Below, one piece after another: positions 11,008-22,600 of a stretch of 64,000 bases of DNA. The notes under the pieces were generated by a model that had not been told where the DNA came from, ran no database searches, and worked only from the letters and a program-made list of their open reading frames with translations. Position 1 is the first letter of the stretch, and every line of letters begins with the position of its first letter. The position numbers and the translations under genes are program-made. This DNA comes from Aulostomus chinensis (Eukaryota; Chordata; Actinopteri; Syngnathiformes; Aulostomidae), in assembly GCA_037954235.1 (NCBI GenBank), contig JBBMOA010000013.1, positions 11,391,001-11,455,000 of the forward strand, read 5' to 3'.

Positions 11008-14000
11008 ATGGCTTTGGTGTTCAGGTCAAAGGGGAGGCTGGTGCTGAGCGTGCTCCTTATTTTTGCCATAATCTGCGAGTTAGGTAAGTGATTTTATTCC
11101 TTTGATGTTAAGATTTACCAAGAAGGCAAATGTTCTGTTGGCCTTGTGCACAATATGGCTGAATCTACAGACTGGCCTCTCATGAAATGACCAACCTCGT
11201 GGTATTCTTGACGTCTCATCATGACTGCTTCTGCGGTGCATTCATGAACTACTGAAACATTGTGTTCTTTCTATTTAGCTTACTGTCAAAAAGATGCTCA
11301 AGAACATAAGACCCCTCCAGGGAAGAAGGCCAAGCCCAGCAAACACAAAGTTGGGAGAGCAACAAGTAAAGGTGCCCAAGCTCCAAAAACCAAGGTGAAA
11401 GCTACACCTGCAGCCCAGGCACAAACCATTCTCACACAGGTATTTTATCCATATGGGACCACAACCTTCATTAAACATCACAATTTCTGCCTGTGAATAA
11501 CCGTATGATTTTGTGTCACAAACCCAAAGGTGCTAAACAGAGGAAAGTTCACAAAGGTGGGTGACACCATAAGTGTTCGGGCTGGAGACACCCTTGAGCT
11601 GAGGTGCAGGGGCAAACCTGTGCAGTGGGGCGTCCCTGCTTACCTGGAGGAGGATGATGATGGGAGGCTGAGGTAAGCTTTGTGGTTCAGCTGAAAGACT
11701 CATCACATTAAAGCTGACACAAAGAGAACATGTTTTGCATCCACAGGAAAGTCCAGCATGAGCGGTATGGGGTTCTGACGCTCGTCAACACGACTGGTGC
11801 AGACACAGGGGAGTACACTTGTTATCCGATGTACTGTGAGGACACAGACTGCAGGAAGGTGTATGACAAAGCTGTTAAAGTCTTTGTCTTCTTTCCTGGT
11901 ACAGTGAAACAACTTTATTGATACTGCACCTCCCAGATTTCACCACTTACTTGAAAGGAACACGCTTTCCGTCACTGTTATCTTATCGTCCGTCATATCT
12001 TCCCCTTATGCAAACCAGACCCGCTGGAGCTGTTTGTTCCCTCTTCCGACTATTACGAGGTAATTCAGCTGAGAACCAACTGGCCAACGATCCTCCCCTG
12101 TCAAGTGACGTCACCTCAAGCCAAGGTAACCCTGCATCGCGAGTACCCGCCAGTAGAGGTGGCAGTGGACGGGACTGAGATCTCTTTTGATGTCAAGAAA
12201 GGCTTCACCATCCATCGACCCCGGTCTCACCACGCCGGAGCCTTGTACTGTGTCGCCAGTCTGGGTAACCTGAGGCAGAGTTCCACCAAGTACATGCTCA
12301 TCTATGTCAACTGTGAGTGCTGCCATGCTACCGTGGAGCAGGATTTAGGACAACATGTCAGCAGAATCTGAACGTTCCTAGGAATTTATACCAATAAGTG
12401 TACATTCATTTTCCAGGTCTTTGAGGAAAACAGTCCCACCATACATTCTCTGAAACATCTGATAACACATGAAATCTAAAATGAATCCCAAACTACAATG
12501 TTTAATGTACCATAAACATCTATTATAGTAAATAAATTAACCAAAAGATTGTTTTTTGACATCTTGACTGAAACATATATGCTATTAACACTTGACTTAT
12601 TTGTTTTTCCAAAACATTTCCAAGCCTTGAAATTGCTGTTTTCAAATTCTTCAACTTTTGCAGGTTTTTCATATAAACTCTGGATATAATATTCATATTC
12701 ATTATATTTTCACAAGTTTGCAGTCTGAAAGCTTATCAAATATCTTCCACAACAACATGTGAACGTAAACTAAAATAACACTGTTCCTATAGTATTACTA
12801 CAATCATTCCAGGGTGATCTCACAAAAACATACGTGCAGTAATCACACCTTTGCAGTAGAGATGGACAGGAATTATATTCCTTTATATTGATGGACACAC
12901 AAGTTCAGGTCAGGTGTGTAACATCATGGTTTTTCAGTTTTAATTCAACCTGCAATGGACTGAAATATCATCCATCGTCGTCTTCCGCTTATTCCTTACT
13001 AGTAAGGGTCGCGGGGGGGCTGGAGCCTATCCCAGCATCAACGGGCGAGAGGCAGGGTTCACCCTGGACAGGTCACCAGTCCATCGCAGGGCCAACACAT
13101 AGAGACAGACAACCATTCACACTCACAGTCACACCTACAGTCAATTTAGAGTATCAATCAGCCTCGTCCCCAAATTGCATGTCTTTGGACTGTGGGAGGA
13201 AGCTGGAGTACCAGAGAGAACCCACACAGGAACAGGGAGAACATGCAGACTCCACACAGAAAGATCCCGCGCCCGAGCCGGGACTCGAACCCGGAACCTT
13301 CTTGCTGTGAGGCCACAGTGCTGACCAGCCCCTGAAATATCATAAAACACTATTTTGCAAATGTGCATGATGTCAGTTTATAATGATAAAATATAATTTT
13401 CTAAACTACAAAACATTAACAGAGTATTGAACCTGGGATTTCGTGTCACCACCACAAAAGGAATCCTAATTGAGTTTCTATAATTGCTGTATCTGCGCTG
13501 ATGTCATCTAAGTTTAACAGATGCTGTGCCGCCATCATGTAACATCAGAGGTTGTGGTTGTTTCTATGGTAATGTCACATATTTCTGTGCGCTGAGTCAC
13601 TCTGTAGTGTTTGTGATGTGTCCCAGGCAATGACTCACTGAAATTACACCTGAAGGCCCACGATGTCCTCGACACTGGTCCTTAAAAAGCGTTCTATCCA
13701 TAAGTTATGTAGCCACTACGAGCACTGACGTGTAACCAACTACCCGGAGAATATTTTTGAACAGTGGGAGAAACAAGGCATGCATAAATATTCACAAAAT
13801 GTTTCACTGATGCGGTTGACTGATATGTAACCTTCCAGACCCAATGGCTGCTCCCACGCCTGTGATCCAGTCCTCAGCCAGCTCAGTGGCTACGGGTGAG
13901 AATCTGCGGGTCAGCTGCACCGTGGTGGGAGAGCAGGACGTGGTCGTGGAGCTCACATGGGAATATCCAGGACAGCAGGTCAGAAGGTCCCTCACAATTT

Positions 14001-14384
14001 TTTGTGCTTTAACTTACAAAATCATTGAAGGATTTATATATTTATACAAATGAAGTCATTTTGAAAAATCCAGTTTATTTTTTTAAGTGGGATCCTGTGT
14101 GCACCCTCACTCATCTGGTGAATGACGACGAATATTTAAACTGATGTATTGTAAATGTGTGTGTGTTTACTTCACAGATAGGGAGGCCTCAGTACACGCA
14201 AGATAGCGTCAGTCCAGTCAGTGGCGGTGCAGCCCAGCAGCAGACTCAGTCCATCCTCCTGGTGGACGAGGTGAGGGACGTGGATCAAGGGACATACACC
14301 TGCACCGCTCAGAACTTGCAAGGATCCAAATCAGTGTCCACCACAGTGAAAGTGGTTCCCAAAACAAAACCACGGAAACCATGA
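11008..14384 (+). CDS. pdgfrl: PDGF receptor-like protein, secreted Ig-domain protein, 7 exons
   Basis: Secreted protein related to the ligand-binding part of PDGF receptors, without transmembrane or kinase parts; the human gene is a candidate tumour suppressor. Exons: 11008-11083, 11279-11439, 11530-11672, 11747-11898, 12019-12312, 13839-13978, 14178-14384. All are GT-AG and in phase, giving 390 residues (human about 375). Residues 1-28 form a signal peptide (hydrophobic LVLSVLLIFAIICELAYC). A basic Lys/Pro-rich linker (about 30-70, PPGKKAKPSKHK) follows. The first Ig-like fold has Cys105, Trp112 and Cys152 (GADTGEYTC). A middle Ig-like domain includes ALYCVAS, and the last fold has Cys302 and Cys364 (DVDQGTYTC). 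The protein ends in basic KTKPRKP. Poly(A) signal AATAAA lies at 14464-14469. The order next to slc7a2 equals human 8p22. Intron 5 carries a SINE. Confidence 0.94.
12971..13335 (-). repeat. tRNA-headed SINE copy 1, in pdgfrl intron 5
   Basis: Near full-length, reverse orientation. The tRNA-like B-box region appears as CGGGACTCGAACCCGG at 13279-13294. The body shares long stretches with the copies at 25366 and 35612 (ACACATAGAGACAGACAACC, CACCCTGGACAGGTCACCAG). Confidence 0.85.
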
Positions 14385-14463
14385 GCCACAGTATTAAACT
14401 GTATTTTATGACCTATGACAACACAATGACAGCAGGAGGTTCACTTCTCCTGTCATTATAAAT

Positions 14464-14469
14464 AATAAA
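14464..14469 (+). terminator. pdgfrl: Poly(A) signal AATAAA of pdgfrl
   Basis: Canonical hexamer 80 bases after the stop codon. Confidence 0.7.
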
Positions 14470-14893
14470 CACTGTCACACGGATCTCATTTTTCAGACAA
14501 ATGTATGTAAAGTATTCTTAATAACTTTGTATATTAAACACCTTTTTAAACACGTATTTGTTTGTCTTGTTCTGTTTACTTGCAGGATTCCACAAAGTAC
14601 TGGAAAAAAATAATTCTAATCGAGTTTGAAGAGGATAGTAATCGTGATAAATACTTGCTAACATGGTACTTCATGTTTTTTTCTTTGATTCCAAGAATTT
14701 GGATATCTAATAGTTATAGCATAGCTAGAAGTATACTTATAAATGTGGCTGCAACTAACAGTATTTTTTGGAATTAATTATCAGTCTGCTGTTTTTTCTA
14801 GAGATTAATAGATGAATCTTTAAAATGTCTAAAAATCTCAGAAATGTTTATCACGATCCTGTTTTTTTTGTCCATCTGACAGTCTAAAACGTA

Positions 14894-15055
14894 TCCGTCC
14901 ATTTTCCATCAATCCTGTTAAGGGTGGAGGTGGGGGGGGGGGGGGGCTTTAGGCGAGAGGCGGCGTTCACCCTGGACAGGTCACCAATCCATCACAGGGC
15001 CAACACATAGAGACAGACAACCATTCACACTCACAGCCACACCTACAGCACCACC
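14894..15055 (-). repeat. SINE copy 2, truncated
   Basis: Only the 3' half of the SINE is present, in reverse orientation (CCATTTTCCATCAATCCTGT..., then GGCCAACACATAGAGACAGA). A G14 run replaces part of the GCGGGGGGGCTGG segment. The tRNA-like head is missing, as expected of 5'-truncated retroposition. Confidence 0.8.
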
Positions 15056-15234
15056 TTAGTCTAAAACCCTGAACTTGTATTTTATTTTTTACAACCTTGG
15101 AAAACTGCCAAGTATAAATTTACACATTTCTCCTAAGACGATGTTCAAATCACACAAATGCGCGCGCGCGCGGGCGTGTGTGTGTGTGTTTGTTTGTTTG
15201 TTTTGTGGGTGGGTGCATTTGGCGTCCTGCTCGC

Positions 15235-15252
15235 TAGATGGCGCCCTCCATC
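15235..15252. promoter_or_regulatory. YY1/CTCF-like dyad upstream of candidate n4bp3 exon 1
   Basis: TAGATGGCGC fits the CTCF core and YY1-type GATGGCG. The overlapping inverted partner CTCCATCTT makes an imperfect dyad, GATGGCGCCCTCCATC. It lies at the upstream edge of a GC-rich block that ends in a splice donor. Confidence 0.4.
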
Positions 15253-15502
15253 TTCACTGTGTCCGACAGTCAGGCTACTTACCCGGGGACAGGCAACTTT
15301 CTCCCTGCCTCCTCTCACGTTTCCACTCATTCACTCACTCTGCTCTCCGCTGTCCGAACCTCCGAGAGGCAGAGAGGCTCGTCTCCCCGCCGCCGGCCGC
15401 CTGATCCAAGTCCTGCAGGAACCGCCTGAACGCACTTTCTTTTATTACATAACCGGCAAGACTTTTCGAGCTGATCCAGAGATGTCCTGCAGGCTGAATA
15501 TG
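15253..15502 (+). other. n4bp3: Candidate untranslated first exon of n4bp3
   Basis: A CpG-rich block (CCCCGCCGCCGGCCGCC near 15385) ends in a strong donor, ATATG|GTGAGC, with the exon ending at 15502. The next plausible acceptor on this strand that leads into a gene is TTCTTACAG ending at 36169, just before the n4bp3 start, so this is probably its promoter and 5' UTR exon. The 5' end is unknown. An ATG at 15482 would open a short upstream ORF. Confidence 0.45.
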
Positions 15503-15727
15503 GTGAGCGCCAGTTGTTCATGATTCTGGCTTGCAGCGATGCTGCAGGAGTGTGTGTGCGTGTGTCAGCGTGGTGCACGCGTCCTGCCATGATGGTGGCA
15601 CGTTCATAACTTTCTGAAGACGAGAACTCAATGAGATGTAGAGATCAGCTTGTTCTTAACTACTGTATGGCAGGGTTCATTTACATCATGCATCTCCTTG
15701 TTCATCTGGCATTTGCAATCTTTTCCA

Positions 15728-15761
15728 GTGTGTGTGTGTGTGTGTGTGTGGGGGGGGGGGG
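15728..15761. repeat. (TG)n followed by G12
   Basis: TG dinucleotides running into a poly-G tract. Confidence 0.9.
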
Positions 15762-15895
15762 TGATTTATCTCCTGATACTATGCAGCTATGGTGGTCTTC
15801 CTCCACTGCAGTGTTGTTCGCCCTACACAGCTGTTAATGTTTGAAGCTCACACTCCAGGAGCTCTTGATGCACAGGAGTTTAGGGACAAAAGCAG

Positions 15896-15896
<1 letters not shown>

Positions 15897-15968
<72 letters not shown>
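15897..15968. repeat. Compound (TG)21(AG)15 microsatellite
   Basis: TG from 15897 to 15938 passing directly into AG to 15968. Confidence 0.95.
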
Positions 15969-15972
<4 letters not shown>

Positions 15973-16052
15973 AGGAGAGGGTGAGGGGGAGACTCCACCA
16001 GCTCAGTCTTTGGGACTGCCAGGCTGTCGTCGTGGAGACCAGAGGCCACAGG

Positions 16053-16065
16053 TGACCTCTGACCT
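16053..16065 (-). promoter_or_regulatory. DR1 nuclear-receptor half-site pair
   Basis: TGACCTCTGACCT on the plus strand reads AGGTCA-G-AGGTCA on the minus strand. This is an exact DR1 element of the kind bound by RXR heterodimers, HNF4 or COUP-TF. It lies about 550 bases into the probable first intron of n4bp3. Motif only; occupancy is unknown. Confidence 0.4.
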
Positions 16066-16747
16066 AAGGACTCATGGAGCGTTGTAGGACGGGTCCTTTC
16101 AATGCTCTGGTTATGGGTGCATGCTGACGCAAGTGGAGTTGCACGTTGACAATAGAGAGACAATAGACGTGTGAGCCGTTGCTGGAGACGGCGTTGTAAC
16201 CACTCCTGCAATTTAAGAGTGCATTATAGGTGAATTCATGGTTATACACTGGTGAGTGTGTGTGGCTGAGACATGGAGACAGTTTAAGTGGTGTTTAGGG
16301 TTCAAGTCACCACACAAAAACATCTCATCTCTCCATCAAACAGCCCACTTCTGCACGTCAGAGGGGGAAACAGCCTGAGAAGACAACCAAACAATTGAAA
16401 TAATGCAGGAGATGACTGTGAGATTTAAAGGGCCAGTTTACTCAAAAAAACAAAAAACAAACACCATCAAAGAACATTTATTCTCATGGTTATGTATCCA
16501 TGCAGACACATTTAGTTTATATGTCCAGCTTTTGAGGTACTAGTGTCTGAAAACTTCCTTAAATGGTTAACCCATCCAAAAAAAACCACAACATTTAGAT
16601 TTTACTCTATTACATTGACCACTACATAGACTACACTGACTAAATAGAGTAAATGTAGTTGTTTATGTGAGGTTGCCCCATGAACGAACTAACCAAGTTT
16701 TTGGAAAAATACTGATTTGCTGTAAGAGAACCTTCTTTGTGTGCCAT

Positions 16748-17215
16748 AGAGAGCTGAGACACACAGAGACCAGCTAGTTTGCTTAGCACAGTGAATGGTA
16801 GCGGATGGGCAGGTTAGCATATCCTCATATCCTGCCTGATAAGCTTGCTTCACGTGCACTATGGTTCAGATCCATCAGATTCAGGATCTTGGTTTTTATT
16901 TTTTTCAGAAGTATTCATCCTCATCCTCTCTTCCAAAGTCGGCCGTGATTAGCGGGAGCTGTCGCTCTTCACGTCGTCAACAATCATTTTGTTTTATCAC
17001 CTGAACTATTAAAGTGATGCGTCAAGACACTGCGCTCAGTCAGGGAAGTTGTTCTGGTTATGTGTCTGATTCTAAAACGACAATATCTCATCATTTTAAA
17101 TTTTCAGTTGTATTTGGTGACTTGTAATGGAGGTATACTGTCCTGCCCATTCACTACCATTCATTGTGCTATGCTAACTCACGGTCAACTGGTCTTAGAG
17201 GTCTCAGCTCCCTGA
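16748..17215. repeat. Family A repeat pair forming an imperfect inverted repeat
   Basis: The left arm (about 16748-16815) contains GAGCTGAGACACACAGAGAC, CTTAGCACAGTGAATGG and GGGCAGG. The right arm (about 17143-17215) is its approximate reverse complement (CCTGCCCATTCACTACCATT, TGTGCTATGCTAAC, GGTCTCAGCTCC). About 330 bases separate the arms. Confidence 0.6.
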
Positions 17216-17646
17216 GAATTCCAGAATTATTTTGTGGTTCAACAGGAAGCAAAGAGACTTGCTGTGATGCTGTTTTCAGGATGTTTGTTTGATTTTATTT
17301 ATGTTTTTGTTTTTAATGTCTAAATGCATCTGTGGCCATGTGTCTTCATTTTTAACATTTTATATGCTTCATTATTTATTTATGGAGGAAATATCAATAG
17401 ACTCATCAATAATTTATTTGTTACTTGCAGACCTGTATCTATCTTCTCCTCGTCACTTCATCAATATGTTCAAAAGACTCCTGATGACTTTGTTGTCTGG
17501 AGCTCGGCGTTTAGCTAAACGCTGGCGGAGACATCTTTGGTGAGAGCCTGTTTAGCAAGTCACACCACTTATCTCTTGATGAGTATCAGGCAGACAGCTG
17601 ATGGGATGTATTCATTCAGCTGTTTTGCTTCCCGGGGGGTTGACAC

Positions 17647-17648
17647 AG

Positions 17649-17680
<32 letters not shown>

Positions 17681-17744
17681 CGTGTGTGTGTGTGTGCGCG
17701 CTCGCGTGTATGTGCGTGTGCATGTGTGGGTGCATGTGTGGGTG
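17647..17744. repeat. Alternating purine-pyrimidine tract (TG/CG)
   Basis: TG repeats with interspersed CG and GCGCGCTCGCG, a Z-DNA-prone composition. Confidence 0.85.
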
Positions 17745-19562
17745 TCAGCAGCTGATGAAACACTTATTCTGCTGACCATTCCCTTAATGAAGCCAAAATC
17801 TTAACATTCAAACCCACTGAGAGCCCTTTTTTTAATTTTATCAAACGCTCTCATTTGGTGCACATCTGTTCTTCCTGCAGTACTGTGTGATGTAAAGACG
17901 AATATTTTGAGCCCAACATCACTGTCACTACTCAGAACAATATGTTTCTTGCTGTGTAGCGTGCAAATGCTGGTCAGGTCAGTCAGGCATGTGCAGCAGA
18001 TGGACAGGGAAGAGAGAGAGAGCACAGAGTTGTAATGGCGTTAAGTTGGCGATCACAGATTTCCCCTCAGGCAGGCCAGCTAATCAAACCCTAATCAGTC
18101 CCGTTTCCACCCCCCAGGTTCTCTCTGTCTCACCCCTCCTCAACTCTGTTTCCTCTGCTTTCACCCCATTTTCTCACTGTTCGCTCCTAATCCTGAGTTG
18201 ATCCCATTATTGCCCCATTCTCACCCTCATCTCCTCAAAGTCTCTTTTTATAGGCCAGATTGTTCTGTGGAGAAAGTCTAGTCCTCTGAGAGTTTTTACC
18301 TCTTGGTCATCCCTCTGACTTTGGCTGGCCTGATCTGCGTTCTGGGCTGTCTGTCGGTGTGATTAAAGCCTTCCTGGGTTAAGAAAATCTCTGTGGGACT
18401 TGGCCTTGTGTGCAGGGCTGCCTGCCCGGTCCTGCTCTTGCCAGATACGGCTCAAAAAGCCATCACAAAACAGCAATACTTGTTAACATATCCTGAGATG
18501 AATCACATCAACCAAACCAGTCCACGCTGCTGGACCCGTGCACAGTCAGCAGGAGAAGGCACGTGAGCGCTCCTCACAGTGGAGATAAATCTGATCAATA
18601 AACCACCAGGAAACGATAAGGAGAACACATTGTGGCTGACTCACTCTTGTCAACAAGTCATTAGTCCAAGGATGAGATGTAGGCAGATACAGTGCAGGAG
18701 AGCAGGTACAGTATATCCCTGTGCCATCTGGAGACAAAGAGCACAGTGAGGGGTCCGTTCACTCTTCCTCCACGAGCAGATCTTTCCCCTCTGAAGGTCA
18801 GCGGGTCTTACCTTTCACGAGAGGTTAGAGCTACAGTTCAGCAGCTAGATGGCAGGACAACCAAGCCTGCTGGAAACTCATTAATAATGCAAAAAAATGG
18901 GACAATGCAAAAAAAAAAAAAAAAAAAACCCTCCAGATCTTGTTTGTCATGCAGCAAATTAGATCTAGATTGATGAATAAAAGCAGTTGGAACACTAAGC
19001 TAGTGCCCCCATTATTCTAGACCCACCCCTTTATACTCACACTAGTTAAATATGTTCTTTCATTATTTTGGCAGATGATGTGGATGTGTAAGCTTAATAT
19101 AAAACATGAATATCCAATAAACAAATTATGAAGTAATTCAAAAGTTTATTGCACCTCGAGGGATGCGGTGTTTCATTTTATCAGTGTCAAAATAACTCTG
19201 TAGTTTCCATTTAATTGCCAAGAGTGTTTTAAAGTTTAGAAGTGCTACAAGAAAGAAACACCATAGCAGCGCTGGTGGGTGTTTACGCCTTAATTTGGCA
19301 CTGTTCACATGTTATCCCATTTCCGAAGATGCATTTTAAAACAGGTCTTGTGTAAACATTAAATTTCAACAGTGTCCTTCTATTTTCTGCGTCACCGGTG
19401 TGGTCGACAGGCTGTTGCATCCTCATGTTCTCTGAGCTCCAAAGAATAAGTTTGCAGTTTCGGTGTAATGATTAATGATTCATTTGAGAGTGTTGGAGAT
19501 GCAAAAATTGCAACATAAACGAGCAGAATAAAGAGGAGCAAAGGTTACGTGTTTGCGCTTGT

Positions 19563-19565
<3 letters not shown>

Positions 19566-19612
<47 letters not shown>
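19566..19612. repeat. (TG)n microsatellite
   Basis: Pure TG run. Confidence 0.95.
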
Positions 19613-22600
19613 ACAATATTTAGCCCCCATCTTCTATTCTTTAGTCTGAAGAGTTGTAGCATTGCAGAAGAATCCTCCGAGAGTGGGCATTGTTGTTTAT
19701 TTATATCTGGTGTTCAAGTAGAGGTCATCGCTGAGCTCTTCTCTCCAGCAGTGTTTCGTTGTGCCGTCTACAGGATGCTGCTGCTGCTGCTGCTTTCTGC
19801 AACATGTTTGTCAGTGTTAGGACTCAAACCATCCTGCTCAGTTGGCCTTGAGTCTGAAGCACATTTGCGCCCTGCTTTGTCCGGCTTTATGTTGTCCTAG
19901 GAGGTGTGTTTTGCCCTTTAATCTTTGTTTTCCTGTTTGGAGTCATACATATGAATCGTGCTATTTTACCGTTGATAGCCTTTTTATGAGACTATGTCAA
20001 GGGGCCTTTTGAGGCAGAATGTTTTAAATGATAAGCTGTCAAACGAGGTTGCACACTCAGCCTCGGCAGCCTCTGGTGGGCTAAGCCAGCAGGTGAGCCT
20101 GCAGATTTGTTGTCATTTTGGCCCTTAAGGAGGTTAAGAAACAGCCTTATCTTGGTTTACAACTTTGTTATCCACAGTCGAGAACCCAGTTTACTTCTAT
20201 TTACTGCCTCTCGGAAGTTTTGGTGCTGTGATCTTCTGCTCAGGACGGCTATTGTTCTCTGTTTCCATGACATAATATTGTAGTTTTTATGGTCAAATTA
20301 TTTATTGAATTGTCTGTTTCCCTTTTTTTTTTCTTTTGTCTTTAATGGAGACCTGTGTTTTAGGTAGTACCAGGGTTAGAGTAGTAACCTCTCATCTGGC
20401 TGCATGTGAATTCTGCCTGGCCAGTAACACAAATTACCAGTCCTCTGTGCTGGAAAACCACAGTGAGCAGCTTGACAGTGTTGACAAATTAGTTTTTGAG
20501 TCCAGTCAGCTGTTTAGTTTAAGTAGGGTCATCTTTTCCTCTGTCAGGGGGATGCTGTCACCAGTGGAAAGTTTTGGAAATCCCACTCCTGACACCAGTT
20601 CCGTGTTTGGAGCTTTTGAAGTACGTTAAACGCTGGAGGTGCTTGAAGGAAAATCATTTCACACAACAAGGAATGAGGCGGACGAGTCAAGCTGGGGCAC
20701 AGAGCAGCAAACTAACACTGTCCCTGCGATGAGGTGTAACCAAATACTTCACTCTTTGTTATTCAATGTGTGGTAATATCTCAATCCCATGTTTTGCCCT
20801 ATCTGTTCTGCAGTGTCCTCTACTGACATCGGCTGTATTGTTGCCCAGTAGAATGACTTTTTTCCTTTCCTCATCTGCCTCAAAGAACCTCAGCTTGACT
20901 TGCCTCTCGCTATATAGCAAGCCTCCCAAGATTACCTCCCAACTCAACCTTTACCAGTTTTAGTTCTGCTTCCTTTGATTGTGCCCCTATTTTATGTCAC
21001 TCTTGCAGCTTCAGCGTTGGCGCTGGCCTTTGCCACAATGCTAGCAGATGAAGTTAAAAAAACAGCTTTTTTTTTTTGTGCTGGATAGTAAAGGAACATC
21101 CATGTTTTCCGTCCTTGTACAGATTCAAGGAGGTTTATCTGTTGCTATGGCTGTTGAAACTTGCCATAGTCCTTGACTTTTTACTGTACTGTTCTCACTG
21201 AGGTGAGACACCATCAACTACAGCCAGCCAAACTCAATTCTGAAGACATGGACATAGTGTTCCGCTGCGCTATCTATTCTGAACTATTGTAACAGTGTAT
21301 GTATCAGGAGTAAAGCTGTAAAGGGAGAAACACACAGAATTCACAATACACAAATAAGTTGTATTCAAACTGAGCCAAATATTCTATCGTTTCAGCTCCA
21401 GTGACCTTGAATAGTAAAAAGACAAGCAGCCATGATGTTAACCACTGCCACAAATCACCATCGACTACATCAGTCAGTCCATCTCTGAAGGCAGCATTAA
21501 ACTTGAACATGCAGACATTACAACACACAAAACATTGCTTCACAACCATCAGCAAGTTCGGCAATCAGTCTCCTAGCAAGGAACAAACCACATGTTCTCA
21601 TAGATGACTACAAAGTTGGACAAACGAGGAAAAAAAACGAAAAGAATGAGGTCATGAAACCAATGTTTCTGCTGACAACATCTGGATTGCAGCAAATTCA
21701 CCGAACATTTCAACTTCTAGCCATGTTTTTCCTCCTATGTGAACATGTATATGATCTTTGGCCTTTATTTTAGAGCTGGGATCAATCAAAAGACATGACG
21801 TTGCCTGCGTTGATCTGGATGTCAGTTTGAGCTGGAATGCTCTCAAAGGAAACTGGTACTGTCATGTAAACAATATGATTAGGTTAGCTAAACACTTTAA
21901 GCCCAGAGTCAGTGGATGGAAGAATGATCAAAAGCTTTATTGGAGCTCTCTATAGGAACCTGAAAGTATTGTATATGAATTTCATGTGATAAAGAAGGGG
22001 TAAAATACAACCATGTGCTCAATATGCACCCTATTTTCTGTCTGTACAGGAAGTGAGGGAGTTCTTCCTACTTCCACCAGAAATGCTGAAATATTAAGGA
22101 AATAGGAAGTGTCAAGCATAATCAAAAAACAAGAACAAGTCCAAAAATAGTTTGGTTATACTGATGTGGAATTACAATAAAGACTCTGATTCTGATTCTG
22201 AAATGATTTCACTCATTGAGGTGCTGGTAGGTTTGTCCACCTCCCCAGCTAACCGTCTTCGTGCTAAGCTAAGCTCGTCAGTGACAGTATGTCAGCTCTA
22301 CAATTTGTTATGTGTTCGTCTTACTCTCTTGCTAGCAAGAGTTTTTCCAAAAATGTTGAACTTTTCCATCAAGAATGAAGTTGTGCTTTGTTTCCATTGG
22401 TTGTGTTTTCATGTGACATCTGTCGATGTGAAAGAAGATGCTAGCTTCGTTTTCTAAAACCTTACCGACACACTTTTGAATGTAATGTTTTTGAGCTCAG
22501 TTGGGTTTCTGACCCAGGAGAATGGCGCTTCTCAAAAGACGAGACAGCCCACTGCACCTCTCATAGTAGCAGCTTCCTGTAATATTATTGTCCAGAGGAG

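Noticed and set aside
13279..13294. Possible tRNA gene (B box-like ACTCGAACCCGG)
   Set aside because: It belongs to the tRNA-derived head of a SINE; no cloverleaf with acceptor stem pairing could be drawn.
12888..13310. 140-codon plus-strand frame in pdgfrl intron 5
   Set aside because: It reads through a SINE copy; the same pseudo-peptide recurs at 35709 and on the opposite strand at 25355.
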